From NCBI GenBank assembly GCA_945869475.1, contig CAMBOV010000008.1:1-64000 (forward strand): DNA of 64,000 bases. The letters run 5' to 3'. The notes under the pieces were generated by a model. The model had not been told where the DNA came from. It was given only the letters and a program-made list of their open reading frames with translations, and searched no databases. The translations under genes were made by a program, and so were the position numbers. Origin of the DNA: Singulisphaera sp. GP187. GTDB taxonomy: Bacteria; Planctomycetota; Phycisphaerae; Phycisphaerales; SM1A02. This document shows, in pieces, positions 16,228 through 24,893 of this stretch (positions within the stretch are counted from its first letter, which is position 1; each line of letters begins with the position of its first letter).

Positions 16228-16429
16228 TCATGCGCGGGGAGTTGGTGCTTCTCAGTTCACGAGCCGCTCACTCCTCAGTGGGCAGCGCAGACGAAATCCT
16301 TAGCCACGCTGCGCTTCAACGGCTGTTTTGATTGCTGAGAAGATTCGTCGTTGAAGCTAAAACCTTGAAGCCGCCACTCGATGGTTGCCCTTGTGCGCTC
16401 GCGCGAAAAACTCGTTTAGGGAACACGCG

Positions 16430-16610
16430 CACATACAGTCCGATCGCATCTCGCGGCAGCGATCCGATGCACGAGCCGCTTTTCGCCGATCGCTTGACCG
16501 CTCCTCGGCGAGCGGACGCATGCCGGTGCGTGCATCGACCTACCGCTTGAGTGACGACTCGCTTACCCCGATTGCCTGAGCCAAGTCGCGTGGTGAGATG
16601 GTTTTTATGG
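16430..16610 (-). pseudogene. Relic of a second LitR-like MerR regulator
   Basis: On the minus strand, bases 16608 to 16543 translate as SIKTISPRDLAQAIGVSESS then LKR. This matches the DNA-binding helix of the LitR-like protein at 4578 (FAQALGVSESSVKRW) and LitR proteins in general. The next codon, where Trp is expected, is TAG (16540-16542). Beyond it only shifted scraps such as HRIAAARCDR (about 16452-16472) remain. It is divergent from folE, as the intact gene is divergent from the SOUL operon. The rest of 16228-16780 shows no gene I can support. Confidence 0.65.
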
Positions 16611-16783
16611 AGTGCCGTCGGAGTGATCATCGAACACGATGGCGTCGTTTTCAACCATGATCGATGGCTGATCGCCTGTTTTTGTTCTCAGATCGTGCAC
16701 GTTGGCTGGCGGACTCATCAGCGACACCTCGAATGAACGGATGGCCGTAGAAAGAAAACGTGCAAATCGTCTATTCTGTCCAC

Positions 16784-16813
16784 TTGACATCGCTGAATTT
16801 GGCGTAGGATAAT
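16784..16813 (+). promoter_or_regulatory. Promoter of folE
   Basis: TTGACA (16784-16789) is a perfect -35 box, and GATAAT (16808-16813) is a good -10 box 18 bases downstream. This leaves a leader of about 45 bases to the folE ATG. The -10 lies inside TAGGATAAT, which is followed by TCAGATAA at 16829-16836; the same pair of strings is found between the LitR-like gene and the SOUL gene. AAGGAG (16851-16856) is the ribosome site. Confidence 0.7.
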
Positions 16814-16864
16814 GTTCGTGAACGGTTTTCAGATAAGAAGCGTTCAAGTCAAGGAGAAACTACT

Positions 16865-17590
16865 ATGTGTCTAAACAATCTAACTAATGGGCTTGCGCAG
16901 GTTGTCGGCGCAGAGCAAGGCCTCCAACTCGAGCAAAACGGATTGCCCAATGGCCTGCATGTCCTGTCAGAACGAGCCGTTGAGCCGAAACCTGCGAATG
17001 TAGATCGGACGCGGATCGAACGAGCCGTTCGCGAGATCCTGCTCGCTATCGGCGAAGACCCCGATCGTGAAGGCCTGCGCGAAACTCCGACGCGGGTGGC
17101 ACGGGCCTACGGCGAGATCTTCGCTGGCCTGCGCCAGAATCCGGCGGCACATCTTCAGTGCACCTTCGCCCAGACCTGCGATGAGGTCATCACCGTTTGT
17201 GGCATCAAGTTCTACAGCGTTTGTGAACATCATCTGCTTCCCTTCAGCGGCAAGGTGCACATCGCCTACCTGCCCGCCAACGGGCGCGTCGTTGGTCTGT
17301 CGAAACTGGCGCGAACCGTAGAAGTGTTCGCGCGTCGGCCTCAGATCCAAGAGCGATTGACCGACCAGATTGCAGAGGCGCTCACGACGCATTTACAAGC
17401 GCGCGGGGTGATTGTTGTCGTGGAGGCTGAGCACATGTGCATGCGGATGCGCGGCGTGCGATCGGTAGATGCAGCAATGACCACGATTGCACGCCGCGGT
17501 CTCTTCAAAAGCGATGCGTCCCGCTCATCCGAAGTGATGTCACTCATCAACACCATGTCGCGCCGTCGTGATGACGGCAGCGCGAATTGA
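16865..17590 (+). CDS. folE: GTP cyclohydrolase I
   Basis: 241 residues. It converts GTP to 7,8-dihydroneopterin triphosphate, the first step to folate and tetrahydropterins (and to the pterin antenna of photolyases). The zinc ligands are visible: Cys120 and His123 in [10 protein letters not shown], and Cys192 in [12 protein letters not shown]. The catalytic fold runs from about 48 ([20 protein letters not shown]) to 230. The N-terminal 45 residues are an extension without clear similarity. It has AAGGAG eight bases before the ATG and a strong promoter. A folE copy beside LitR-type genes and FAS1 suggests light-induced pterin supply rather than basal folate synthesis. Confidence 0.96.
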   Translation: MCLNNLTNGLAQVVGAEQGLQLEQNGLPNGLHVLSERAVEPKPANVDRTRIERAVREILLAIGEDPDREGLRETPTRVARAYGEIFAGLRQNPAAHLQCTFAQTCDEVITVCGIKFYSVCEHHLLPFSGKVHIAYLPANGRVVGLSKLARTVEVFARRPQIQERLTDQIAEALTTHLQARGVIVVVEAEHMCMRMRGVRSVDAAMTTIARRGLFKSDASRSSEVMSLINTMSRRRDDGSAN

Positions 17591-17650
17591 TCGTTTTTTT
17601 CGTTCGTCAGTTTCAATTTTCATTTTTCAACCTCTATGGAGCCTCTACTC

Positions 17651-18631
17651 ATGAAATCGTGTTCAATCGTTTGTGGTCTTATCAAATCCAAAGCTTTTAT
17701 CGCCGCCGCGCTGGTGTGCTCGGGGTCGCTCTTGATCGCAGCCAATTCGGCCGAGCGCCTCGATACCTCTCGCTCGATCGGTGATCAGGCCCAGTCGGCG
17801 GCTTCGACGAATGATGTCATTGCCACCGCGACAAAGGCCGGAGGGTTCACCACCCTTCTCGCTGCACTCGAAGCGGCGGAACTTACGACGGCATTGCAAG
17901 GTCCGGGCCCGTTCACAGTGTTCGCGCCCACCGACGCAGCGTTTGCCAAGCTTCCAGCTGGCACCGTTGAATCACTCCTGAAGCCTGAGAACAAGGGCAA
18001 GCTCACCGCGATCCTGACTTACCACGTCATCAGCGGCAAGGTGCCGTCCTCAGCTTTGTCCACCACTCCCGCTGCCGAAACGCTCAATGGGCAGCGGATT
18101 GACTTCAAGTCCAAGGACGGCAAATGGTTCGCGGAGAACGCGATGATCGTGAAGACCGACATTGCCTGCAGCAACGGCGTGATTCATGTGATTGACGCGG
18201 TCATCATGCCTTCGACCGACACCATCGCTGATGTCGCCACCAGCGCAGGCAAGTTCAACACGCTTCTAGCCGCCGCGAAGGCTGCGGGTCTGGTTGATGC
18301 GCTGAAAGGCAACAAGCCGCTGACCGTGCTCGCACCGACCGACGAGGCGTTTGCAAAGCTTCCCGCCGGTACTGTCGAGATGCTGCTCATGCCAGAGAAC
18401 AAGGACAAGCTCAAGGCGATCTTGACCTACCACATCATCTCTGGTCGGGTGTATTCCAACCAAGCGCTTCAAGCCAAGCAGGGCAAGACTCTTCAAGGTG
18501 GCACTGTTGATTTCGCAATGCGCGATGGCGCGGTGTACGCCAACAACGCAAAGGTGATCGGCGCTGACATTGACACTGCCAACGGCGTGATCCACATCGT
18601 CGATACGGTGCTCATGCCGCCAGCCAAGTAA
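17651..18631 (+). CDS. Secreted double fasciclin (FAS1) protein
   Basis: 326 residues from the ATG at 17651, chosen because GGAG (17638-17641) precedes it. A signal segment (AFIAAALVCSGSLLIAANSAE) leads into two FAS1 domains, about 60-180 and 195-325. They have very similar signatures, TVFAPTDAAFAKLPAGTVES and TVLAPTDEAFAKLPAGTVEM, and both end in NGVIHVID/NGVIHIVD. The two domains look like a fairly recent internal duplication. It follows folE by 60 bases on the same strand and is followed by a strong hairpin, so it is probably the last gene of a folE-FAS1 unit. It is the second FAS1 gene of this region. Confidence 0.92.
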   Translation: MKSCSIVCGLIKSKAFIAAALVCSGSLLIAANSAERLDTSRSIGDQAQSAASTNDVIATATKAGGFTTLLAALEAAELTTALQGPGPFTVFAPTDAAFAKLPAGTVESLLKPENKGKLTAILTYHVISGKVPSSALSTTPAAETLNGQRIDFKSKDGKWFAENAMIVKTDIACSNGVIHVIDAVIMPSTDTIADVATSAGKFNTLLAAAKAAGLVDALKGNKPLTVLAPTDEAFAKLPAGTVEMLLMPENKDKLKAILTYHIISGRVYSNQALQAKQGKTLQGGTVDFAMRDGAVYANNAKVIGADIDTANGVIHIVDTVLMPPAK

Positions 18632-18653
18632 GTGATCTCGTTGTGTTCATGAT

Positions 18654-18683
18654 CCGCGGCGAGCACGACAGTGCTCGCCGCGG
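18654..18683 (+). terminator. Hairpin after the FAS1 gene
   Basis: CCGCGGCGAGCAC (18654-18666) pairs perfectly with GTGCTCGCCGCGG (18671-18683) around GACA, a 13-base stem 22 bases after the FAS1 stop. The following bases (TCATATTCATA) are AT-rich but not a true T-run, so termination may be imperfect or factor-assisted. Confidence 0.7.
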
Positions 18684-18933
18684 TCATATTCATAGGACAT
18701 CGCTTTTGGGGGCGACAGGAATCCTGACACGAGCCCTCAATAGAGGTCCACCCGCGTATGAGAAACGAACCGATAGCCCAACGGGCCGAAAGGAGTTTCG
18801 CATAAAGCGTGCAATGATTCGGACGCGCCACCGTCCGAAAGAAATCGCGACCTGTTCACGCTTGCCGAAGCGCATCGCTGACGGCGCGATGCTCGCGCTG
18901 TGATGCGCGCACGAACCCTCGCTCGTCGACGGG
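18684..18933. other. Intergenic stretch with no supported gene
   Basis: About 250 bases between the hairpin and the convergent recJ end. It contains a small palindromic segment around 18716-18730 (CAGGA-A-TCCTG) but no coding frame with a ribosome site and no tRNA-like fold. I see nothing that can be supported here. Confidence 0.5.
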
Positions 18934-20727
18934 CTACGAATCGCTCCACGGCGCATCCGACATATCCATGATCGTGAACGCGGGTCGCGGCGGTCCTTTC
19001 CATCGATCGACCTGTGCACGAACGAGCAACTGCACGGTCATTCCAACGCCAATCTTCCTGTAGTGCACAGCCTGCCGCCACCAGGTACATCGCACTTCAT
19101 CGCTCGAGTTCGCGCCGCTGAGCTTCACATGAAAATTGAGATGGTCTGCTTCAGCGCCGAAGACTCCCCCCGCTCTGGTCACGACTGCGTCGCGCACAAG
19201 AAAGAGTGGTGCAGGGAATCCCATGCCGAAGGGACCAAGCTTCGCGACCGACTCAACCACAGCGACCGAGAGATCATCGGCGCACAGTTGCGCATCGATG
19301 TGCAGAGGCGGCACTCCAGCACCCGCGCGACTTGAAGCTGCATGCGCCGAGAGTTTCTCGCGAAACTCATCAATCCGTTCGACGCGCAACATGAGCCCAG
19401 CAGCCGCCGCGTGACCGCCATAGTGGTCGAGCAAATCTTTGCACGCGTGCAATCCCTCGAGCACTGAGTAGCCCACGACACTTCGAGCCGAGCCATAGGC
19501 AAACTCGCCGTCACTCTCGAGCAGAACGACCGGCACATTGAACAGATCGCTCAATCGCGCGCAGGCGATCCCAACAATTCCGCGCTTCCAGTTCGGCGCT
19601 GCCAAAACACACGCACCGCGAGAGTGCCCGAGTCCCTCGTCGATCCGACCTTTCGCGGCATCAACGATCTCGCGCTCTTGCTTCTTTCGAGCGGCGTTGA
19701 GCAGACCGAAATTCGCAGCCATCACGCGTGCACGCCTCGCCGTGTCAGCCCTCTGCGCCGCATCGGCGGTGTCGACAGCTTCGGCATCGCTGCTCACGGC
19801 GCTCATTCCCAAAAGTTTCACCGCGTCGATTGGATTTCCAAGTCTTCCGCAGGCGTTGATGATCGGCGCGATCCCAAACGAGATGCGCTCTGCATCGACC
19901 ACGTCGCTTTGCGAGATGCCAGCCTCGATTGCGAGCGCGCGCAGCCCAGGAAGCCCGCTCGATGCGATGCGCGCTGCGCCCAGACGCACAATGGTTCTGT
20001 TCTCTCGCGCCGCGTCGCCCCCGAGTGGAACAACATCGGCGATCGTTGCGATCGCTGCCAGCGCGAGTGTTTCAGCGAGAAGTGTGCGAAAGACCGGCGA
20101 GACCTTCTCGCTCTGACACCACGCGCACGCGAAGGCCCATCCAACTTTCCACGCGACTGCTGAACCACAGAGCGGGCTGTTGGTGCTGCCAAGACTCGGA
20201 TGGGCGATTCCAGCCGCGTCAGGAAGCACTCCATCGCTGCGCATCGGATGGTGGTCTGTAATGAGCAGCTCGATGCCGAGCTGACGCGCTTGCGCTGCCT
20301 CATCAATCGCCGTGATGCCGCAATCGACCGTCACGACCACTTGCACTCCGCGTGATGCGAGATCGGCAAGGGCCTTCATCGAGAGGCCGTATGGGTCGGT
20401 GGCACGCTGCGGGATGTAAACAGTTGGCGGCGACTCGGGTCGCGCCGCACGGATGAGATGAACCAGGATCGCCGATGCGCACATTCCGTCCGCGTCGTAG
20501 TCACCGAAGATTGCAATGTGTTTCTTCTCGCGCACCGCCTGCGCGAGTCGTTGCCCGACCTCTCGCGCCCCCGGCAACTCTTCGAGCGGACGTAAGTCGG
20601 ACCACGTCGGCTCGAGAAATTTCGCGAGCTCACTCGGGGCGATCCCACGCGCCGAAGCGATGCGCTCGACGAGCGTCCCAGAACTTGCACCCGATGGTGC
20701 GATCCACACTTTTGTCCAGCCTTGCAC
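18934..20727 (-). CDS. recJ: Single-stranded-DNA-specific exonuclease RecJ
   Basis: 597 residues, normal length. It degrades single-stranded DNA 5' to 3' in recombination and mismatch repair. The DHH phosphoesterase motifs are present: IAIFGDYDADGMCA, VTVDCGI, ITDHHPM and IADVVPLGG. The DHHA1 domain has YGGHAAAAG, and a C-terminal OB fold follows with CTWWRQAVHY. The start is a GTG at 20727. It is transcribed away from the adenylate-kinase gene and ends convergently with the folE-FAS1 unit. No accessory partner lies beside it. Confidence 0.95.
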   Translation of the reverse strand: MQGWTKVWIAPSGASSGTLVERIASARGIAPSELAKFLEPTWSDLRPLEELPGAREVGQRLAQAVREKKHIAIFGDYDADGMCASAILVHLIRAARPESPPTVYIPQRATDPYGLSMKALADLASRGVQVVVTVDCGITAIDEAAQARQLGIELLITDHHPMRSDGVLPDAAGIAHPSLGSTNSPLCGSAVAWKVGWAFACAWCQSEKVSPVFRTLLAETLALAAIATIADVVPLGGDAARENRTIVRLGAARIASSGLPGLRALAIEAGISQSDVVDAERISFGIAPIINACGRLGNPIDAVKLLGMSAVSSDAEAVDTADAAQRADTARRARVMAANFGLLNAARKKQEREIVDAAKGRIDEGLGHSRGACVLAAPNWKRGIVGIACARLSDLFNVPVVLLESDGEFAYGSARSVVGYSVLEGLHACKDLLDHYGGHAAAAGLMLRVERIDEFREKLSAHAASSRAGAGVPPLHIDAQLCADDLSVAVVESVAKLGPFGMGFPAPLFLVRDAVVTRAGGVFGAEADHLNFHVKLSGANSSDEVRCTWWRQAVHYRKIGVGMTVQLLVRAQVDRWKGPPRPAFTIMDMSDAPWSDS

Positions 20728-20798
20728 AACGCGAGGGTACGCCGTATTGACGTGTTACTATCCAAAAGCGCTCAACCTCACACCTCGGAGTCACCACC

Positions 20799-21425
20799 AT
20801 GCCAGATCGATACAAAAGTATTCTGCTCTTCGGTGCACCGGGCGCCGGCAAAGGCACCCAAGGAAAAATTCTTGGCCGGATTCCTGGATTCTTTCACCTC
20901 GCGTGCGGCGACGTCTTTCGTTCGCTCGATATGACGAGTGATCTCGGCAGGGAGTTCCTCAACTATTCGTCGCGTGGCGAGTTGGTTCCGGACGAACTCA
21001 CGATTCAGATGTGGAGGCAGAACATGCACGCTCAGACGGTGCTGAGTCTCTTCAAGCCGAAGCAAGATCTGCTCGTGCTCGACGGCATCCCGCGCAACGT
21101 TGGACAAGCGAAGGCGCTCGCCGCATCGCTCGATGTGCTGCGCGTGATCCACCTTCGATGCAATGACGAGGACGCGATGATGATGCGGATGCGACGTCGC
21201 GCTCTGAAGGAGAATCGAATCGACGACGCCGATGAGCGGGTCATTCGCAATCGTTTCGACGTGTATCACGCTGAGACTCTGCCCGTCCTTGACTTCTATC
21301 CAAAGTCGATCGTCGCCGACATCGACGCGATGGGATCACCCGCGCAAGTCTTTCAACGGGTGCTCGAAGTCGTCGTGCCAGCCCAAGAGTCGCACTTCAA
21401 TCGTCCAAAAGGGGCGGCTGAATAG
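20799..21425 (+). CDS. adk: Adenylate kinase-like nucleoside monophosphate kinase
   Basis: 208 residues. The P-loop is LLFGAPGAGKGTQGK (about 9-23). The NMP-binding region has FHLACGDVFRSL and LDGIPRN. The lid/arginine region is NRIDDADERVIRNRF. It has a short lid without zinc cysteines. It phosphorylates AMP from ATP by family expectation; the NMP preference is inferred. A GGAG box lies before the ATG. Its 3' end overlaps the convergent PDZ gene by 29 bases. It is not next to secY or ribosomal genes, the common position of adk. Confidence 0.88.
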   Translation: MPDRYKSILLFGAPGAGKGTQGKILGRIPGFFHLACGDVFRSLDMTSDLGREFLNYSSRGELVPDELTIQMWRQNMHAQTVLSLFKPKQDLLVLDGIPRNVGQAKALAASLDVLRVIHLRCNDEDAMMMRMRRRALKENRIDDADERVIRNRFDVYHAETLPVLDFYPKSIVADIDAMGSPAQVFQRVLEVVVPAQESHFNRPKGAAE

Positions 21426-22425
21426 GATCGGCTCTTGCGGCAGGTTGCTTTTTCGGCGACGGCGGCGGAGTGATCACTCGTGCAGTCGCGGGAGCGAATC
21501 GCACTTGGGCCTCGCGCAGTGCGAGCAGTCTGCGTTCGAGCACGACGCTGCGAAGAGGAGAGCCGATGCGATCTTCAAATTTGTCGAGGTCGATGGCTGA
21601 GGTGAGCGCGACTTCAAACTCCATTCGATCTTCGATGAATCCCCCTGCTGGATCGATCTTCGGCTTCGCGCGATCATCACGCTGCTGTCGTGCGATTGAG
21701 AGCCGCACGCTCTCGCCAGGCATCTTGGACTGAATGATCTCAACCAAATCGCTCGATGTTGCCAGAGCCTTTCCGTCGATCTTCTCGATGCGATCCCCGA
21801 TCTTGAGCACTTTTTCAGCGGGCATACCTGGCAGCAAGAGCAGCACCTCAACACCGGGGTTGCGCGCATCACCGCTCGGCTGCATGCGCAAACCCAGAGC
21901 GCCACGGGGCAGTGCGAGCACCTTCTCCTGCGCAATGGTGAGCAACCGTTCGCGCTGCTCGACGCTCAAATCACCCTGTGCGAGGATTGCGAAGATGACC
22001 TCTGCCGTCACAGTCGGCGCCCGAAGGCGCGTGCTTGCCGCTTCACGGATCGCGAACTGCCGCGCATCAAGTTCAGCGACGGCACTCAAATCGTGCGAAG
22101 TGATTCGCGCACTCGCGCGAGTCTGATCCGACCAGAGACGAACGACTTCAGGGGCTGGAGTGATCGGCGTTGGCGCAAGCTGTCCCGCCCAAGCTTGCTG
22201 CTGTTGAATCGGGAGCGGATTGAGCTTCAACCGAGAGATGCCCGCAGGATCTGCCGGCGGCGCGAGTCGATCCGTGGTTGGCAGTCGTTGCTTGGCAGGT
22301 TGTGGTGGGGCAGGTTGTGGCTTGGCATCCTGAGCGTGGGCTGTACTCATCAACGCAAGTGCGAGCGCAGCGATGACACACCCCGACGAGTTCAATCGAC
22401 GAGCGTTCACCGTGTGCTCATACAT
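21397..22425 (-). CDS. Exported PDZ-domain protein
   Basis: About 342 residues from the ATG at 22425; a GTG at 22410, which overlaps the upstream stop as GTGA, is an alternative start. A signal peptide (CVIAALALALMSTAHAQ) is followed by a Gln/Pro-rich stretch, a helical region and one PDZ domain (about 195-260: ALGLRMQPSG, PGMPAEKVLKIGDRIEKIDG, MPGESVRLSI). No protease triad is visible, so it is not a DegP-type enzyme; it may be a scaffold or substrate-binding protein in the periplasm. It is the last gene of the tpiA-secG-yicC run, overlapping the kinase gene by 4 to 19 bases. Confidence 0.82.
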   Translation of the reverse strand: MYEHTVNARRLNSSGCVIAALALALMSTAHAQDAKPQPAPPQPAKQRLPTTDRLAPPADPAGISRLKLNPLPIQQQQAWAGQLAPTPITPAPEVVRLWSDQTRASARITSHDLSAVAELDARQFAIREAASTRLRAPTVTAEVIFAILAQGDLSVEQRERLLTIAQEKVLALPRGALGLRMQPSGDARNPGVEVLLLLPGMPAEKVLKIGDRIEKIDGKALATSSDLVEIIQSKMPGESVRLSIARQQRDDRAKPKIDPAGGFIEDRMEFEVALTSAIDLDKFEDRIGSPLRSVVLERRLLALREAQVRFAPATARVITPPPSPKKQPAARADPIQPPLLDD

Positions 22426-23498
22426 GTTGCACAGAGCGTAGCGATGCGCTGACGCTCCGACCAGATCCACTGCGTCTTCTGATCGAGAAATCGCAGGATT
22501 TCAACCCCCGGACGGCCGTCAAACCGACCCGACAACGCGATGCGCGGCACGCACTCAGCGATCGCGGCCTGCACCATCAGAGCTGGCATCGCTGCGCACT
22601 CATGGCTGTCGAGGTGAAACTGTCGGGGCCACGCGTACCCCTGAAGAAACGCCTCGACGCAGTGCAGATTGAGTGTCGCGCTCCATTCGCTGACGGGTTT
22701 CATCCCGACACTGTGCATCCCAAACTGTAGCGCTCCATTGGCGAGGTCGATCACGGTGCGATCGCAGCGCACTCCATCGAAATCGAGAAGCGCAATGGGC
22801 GCACCACTCACAAAGAGCAGGTTTCCCGGATGAAAGTCTCCGTGGATCACCCCTGTGTTCACCGACGTCGCTGTCGCGGCAAATGCTTCGTCAACGAGAG
22901 TCGCGGCTTCTTCGTAGCGCTGATGAAGGGCGCGTTCAAGTTTCGCGAGTTCATCCACGGAAGCGGATGGATCATCGTTGAGCACCCCGCGCGCAAGTCG
23001 AGTCCACGTCGCTTCGACGGTCTTGCTGCGGTAGTAGCCGCCAGGCGGTGGCGGAGCAGACGACGGAGTCCATCCCTTGAGCGTTCGGTGCAAACGCGAG
23101 AGCAGTAGACCACTCTCGCGCGCCTCGCCGATCGATCGACGAAAGCGCTCGCCCTTGAGGAACTCGAAGAGTTCATAGAGAAATCCCTCGCGCACGACCC
23201 AGCGTGCGCCAGCGTGCGTCTTGCGGCAGTGCGCGATTGGAAAATGTTTCAGCGCCAACTGCGACTGCACGGCGTGACTAAAGGTCGCCCGCACGAGATC
23301 TTCTTCTGTGGCCGAGCGACGCTTGAGCAGATAGAACGTTTTTCCCTCAGTCTCGATCACAGCCTTTGGAAAACGGCGGGAGCCACGGTTGAAAGCATGC
23401 GCTCGCACCACCCGCGTCGATGGAAACTCTTGCATGACCTCCCGGATTTCTTCAGCGGTGAGCAGGATGCGCGTGCGCTCCTGACCGCTATTGGGCAT
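22407..23498 (-). CDS. Aminoglycoside-phosphotransferase-like small-molecule kinase
   Basis: About 363 residues from the ATG at 23498 (GGAG about ten bases upstream). It has the APH/choline-kinase fold: a strand region with TFYLLKRRSATEEDLVRA (ATP-binding lysine area), the Brenner motif VIHGDFHPGNLLF (catalytic Asp) and LLDFDGVRCDRTVIDLA (metal-binding Asp). Such kinases act on sugars, homoserine, choline or antibiotics; the substrate cannot be told. Its start overlaps the end of yicC by 11 bases. Confidence 0.85.
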   Translation of the reverse strand: MPNSGQERTRILLTAEEIREVMQEFPSTRVVRAHAFNRGSRRFPKAVIETEGKTFYLLKRRSATEEDLVRATFSHAVQSQLALKHFPIAHCRKTHAGARWVVREGFLYELFEFLKGERFRRSIGEARESGLLLSRLHRTLKGWTPSSAPPPPGGYYRSKTVEATWTRLARGVLNDDPSASVDELAKLERALHQRYEEAATLVDEAFAATATSVNTGVIHGDFHPGNLLFVSGAPIALLDFDGVRCDRTVIDLANGALQFGMHSVGMKPVSEWSATLNLHCVEAFLQGYAWPRQFHLDSHECAAMPALMVQAAIAECVPRIALSGRFDGRPGVEILRFLDQKTQWIWSERQRIATLCATCMSTR

Positions 23499-24372
23499 TC
23501 TGGGACTGCTCCTTGATGCGATCGATCGCGGTCTTGATCTCGACCACCTGTCGGCTGATCTCGACATCACCCGACTTGCTTGCGATGGTGTTCGCTTCGC
23601 GCAAAAGTTCTTGCGCGACGAAATCCATCGTGCGACCGATCGGTTCGGCGAGTTCAGGATTCAGCAGTGATTCGTACTGATCGAGATGCCCCGCCAATCG
23701 CACAAGTTCTTCGGCGATGTCGCTTCGCTCGGCAAAGAGTGCAACCTCGCGAAGCAAATCTGTTGGTTCGACTGATTTACCAATCTCACTGAGCATCGTG
23801 TCGACGCGCTGACGAAGTCGCACCTGGTAGGAAGCTGCGACCGCAGGAACGCGCAGAGCGATCGAGTCCATGCGAGTGCGAATGACTCTGCCGAATTCGA
23901 TGAGATGACCTCGCAGATGCTCCCCCTCGCGGGTGCGCATAGCGATGACCTTCGAACACGCTTCATCGAGCAACGTCGCCACCACTGGACGCAGATGTTC
24001 AAGAAAGCGCGCGCCGCCATCCTCAACGATCACCCCGGGCAGCATCAACAGTTGCCCGCGTTCAATGCGTGACGCTTCTTCGGCGCCGAGAGCCGCCGTG
24101 AGTTGCACGAGATAGTCGTTGAGGCGATCCCCATTGATTCGTGCTGAAATGCGCGCGTCGGCATTCGAAATGCGCAAGGTCACGATCACGCTTCCACGCA
24201 CGAGCAGTCGCGCTGCTTGCGCTTCAAGCTCTGCCTCGAGTGCGGTGAAATCTTCTGGAATGCGCAACGAGCACTTGAAGTGCCGATTGTTCACTGAACG
24301 AATTTCAACCGCGACGAGCGCTCCATCGAGCTCGGCTTGAGCGACCCCGAAGCCGGTCATCGACCGGATCAT
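23488..24372 (-). CDS. yicC: YicC/YloC family endoribonuclease
   Basis: 294 residues, full length. The diagnostic N-terminus is MIRSMTGFGVAQAE, followed by EIRSVNNRHFKCSLRIPEDF. The C-terminal DUF1732 part has GRTMDFVAQELLREANTIAS with KSGDVEISRQVVEIKTAID. E. coli YicC has been linked to RNA cleavage and stationary-phase survival. It lies six bases after secG in the tpiA-secG-yicC operon. Confidence 0.95.
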   Translation of the reverse strand: MIRSMTGFGVAQAELDGALVAVEIRSVNNRHFKCSLRIPEDFTALEAELEAQAARLLVRGSVIVTLRISNADARISARINGDRLNDYLVQLTAALGAEEASRIERGQLLMLPGVIVEDGGARFLEHLRPVVATLLDEACSKVIAMRTREGEHLRGHLIEFGRVIRTRMDSIALRVPAVAASYQVRLRQRVDTMLSEIGKSVEPTDLLREVALFAERSDIAEELVRLAGHLDQYESLLNPELAEPIGRTMDFVAQELLREANTIASKSGDVEISRQVVEIKTAIDRIKEQSQNAQ

Positions 24373-24378
24373 GGCGCG

Positions 24379-24870
24379 TTAGGGAGTCCCGCTGGCTGGT
24401 AGGCCAGGCTCGGGTGTCGGTGCAGGTGCAGGTGCAGGCTCGGGTGCTGGCGCAGGCGCAACCAAGGGTTGGTCACTCGCGGCAACGCCCGCCGCTGGTG
24501 CGAGAGGAGCTGGCGTGACGACAACAGGCGCAACTGGATCGACCAGAGTCGTTCCTGCTGGCGTCTGCGCTGGCAACAATCCTGGCTCAATGAGTTGTTC
24601 TTCTGTCGCGGTGCCTGGAGTCGACGTCGAATTGTCGATGACGTTGAGTGCGATTGCAACCAAGAGATAGAAGGCAAAGGATCCCATCGTGATGTACGTC
24701 AAAACATCGCCCGTCCGACCACCGAACGCCGTGTCCGATCCGCCACCCGACGCGCCGCCGAATGCTTGCGCGAGCCCACCACCCTGAGGGCGCTGAACGA
24801 GGATGACGAGAACCAACACAACACTCGACAGAATGAAGAGGACGGTGAGAATCGAGAACCAAGTGCCCAT
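24379..24870 (-). CDS. secG: Preprotein translocase subunit SecG
   Basis: 163 residues. Two membrane helices (about 5-26 and 61-80) flank the conserved loop VQRPQGGGLAQAFGGASGGG. SecG assists SecYE-SecA protein export. The tail after the second helix is unusually long (about 80 residues) and Pro/Ala-rich (PAPAPEPAPAPAP), common in planctomycetes but longer than the usual SecG of 75-110 residues. It starts 23 bases after tpiA. Confidence 0.95.
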   Translation of the reverse strand: MGTWFSILTVLFILSSVVLVLVILVQRPQGGGLAQAFGGASGGGSDTAFGGRTGDVLTYITMGSFAFYLLVAIALNVIDNSTSTPGTATEEQLIEPGLLPAQTPAGTTLVDPVAPVVVTPAPLAPAAGVAASDQPLVAPAPAPEPAPAPAPTPEPGLPASGTP

Positions 24871-24893
24871 GTGAGTCCTTCTAAATCGCCGGA

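Noticed and set aside
18705-18735. A segment whose minus strand resembles a tRNA 3' end (GGATTCCTGTCGCCCCC).
   Set aside because: No matching 5' acceptor strand (CGCCCCC on the plus strand) is found at the right distance; it is only a short palindrome.
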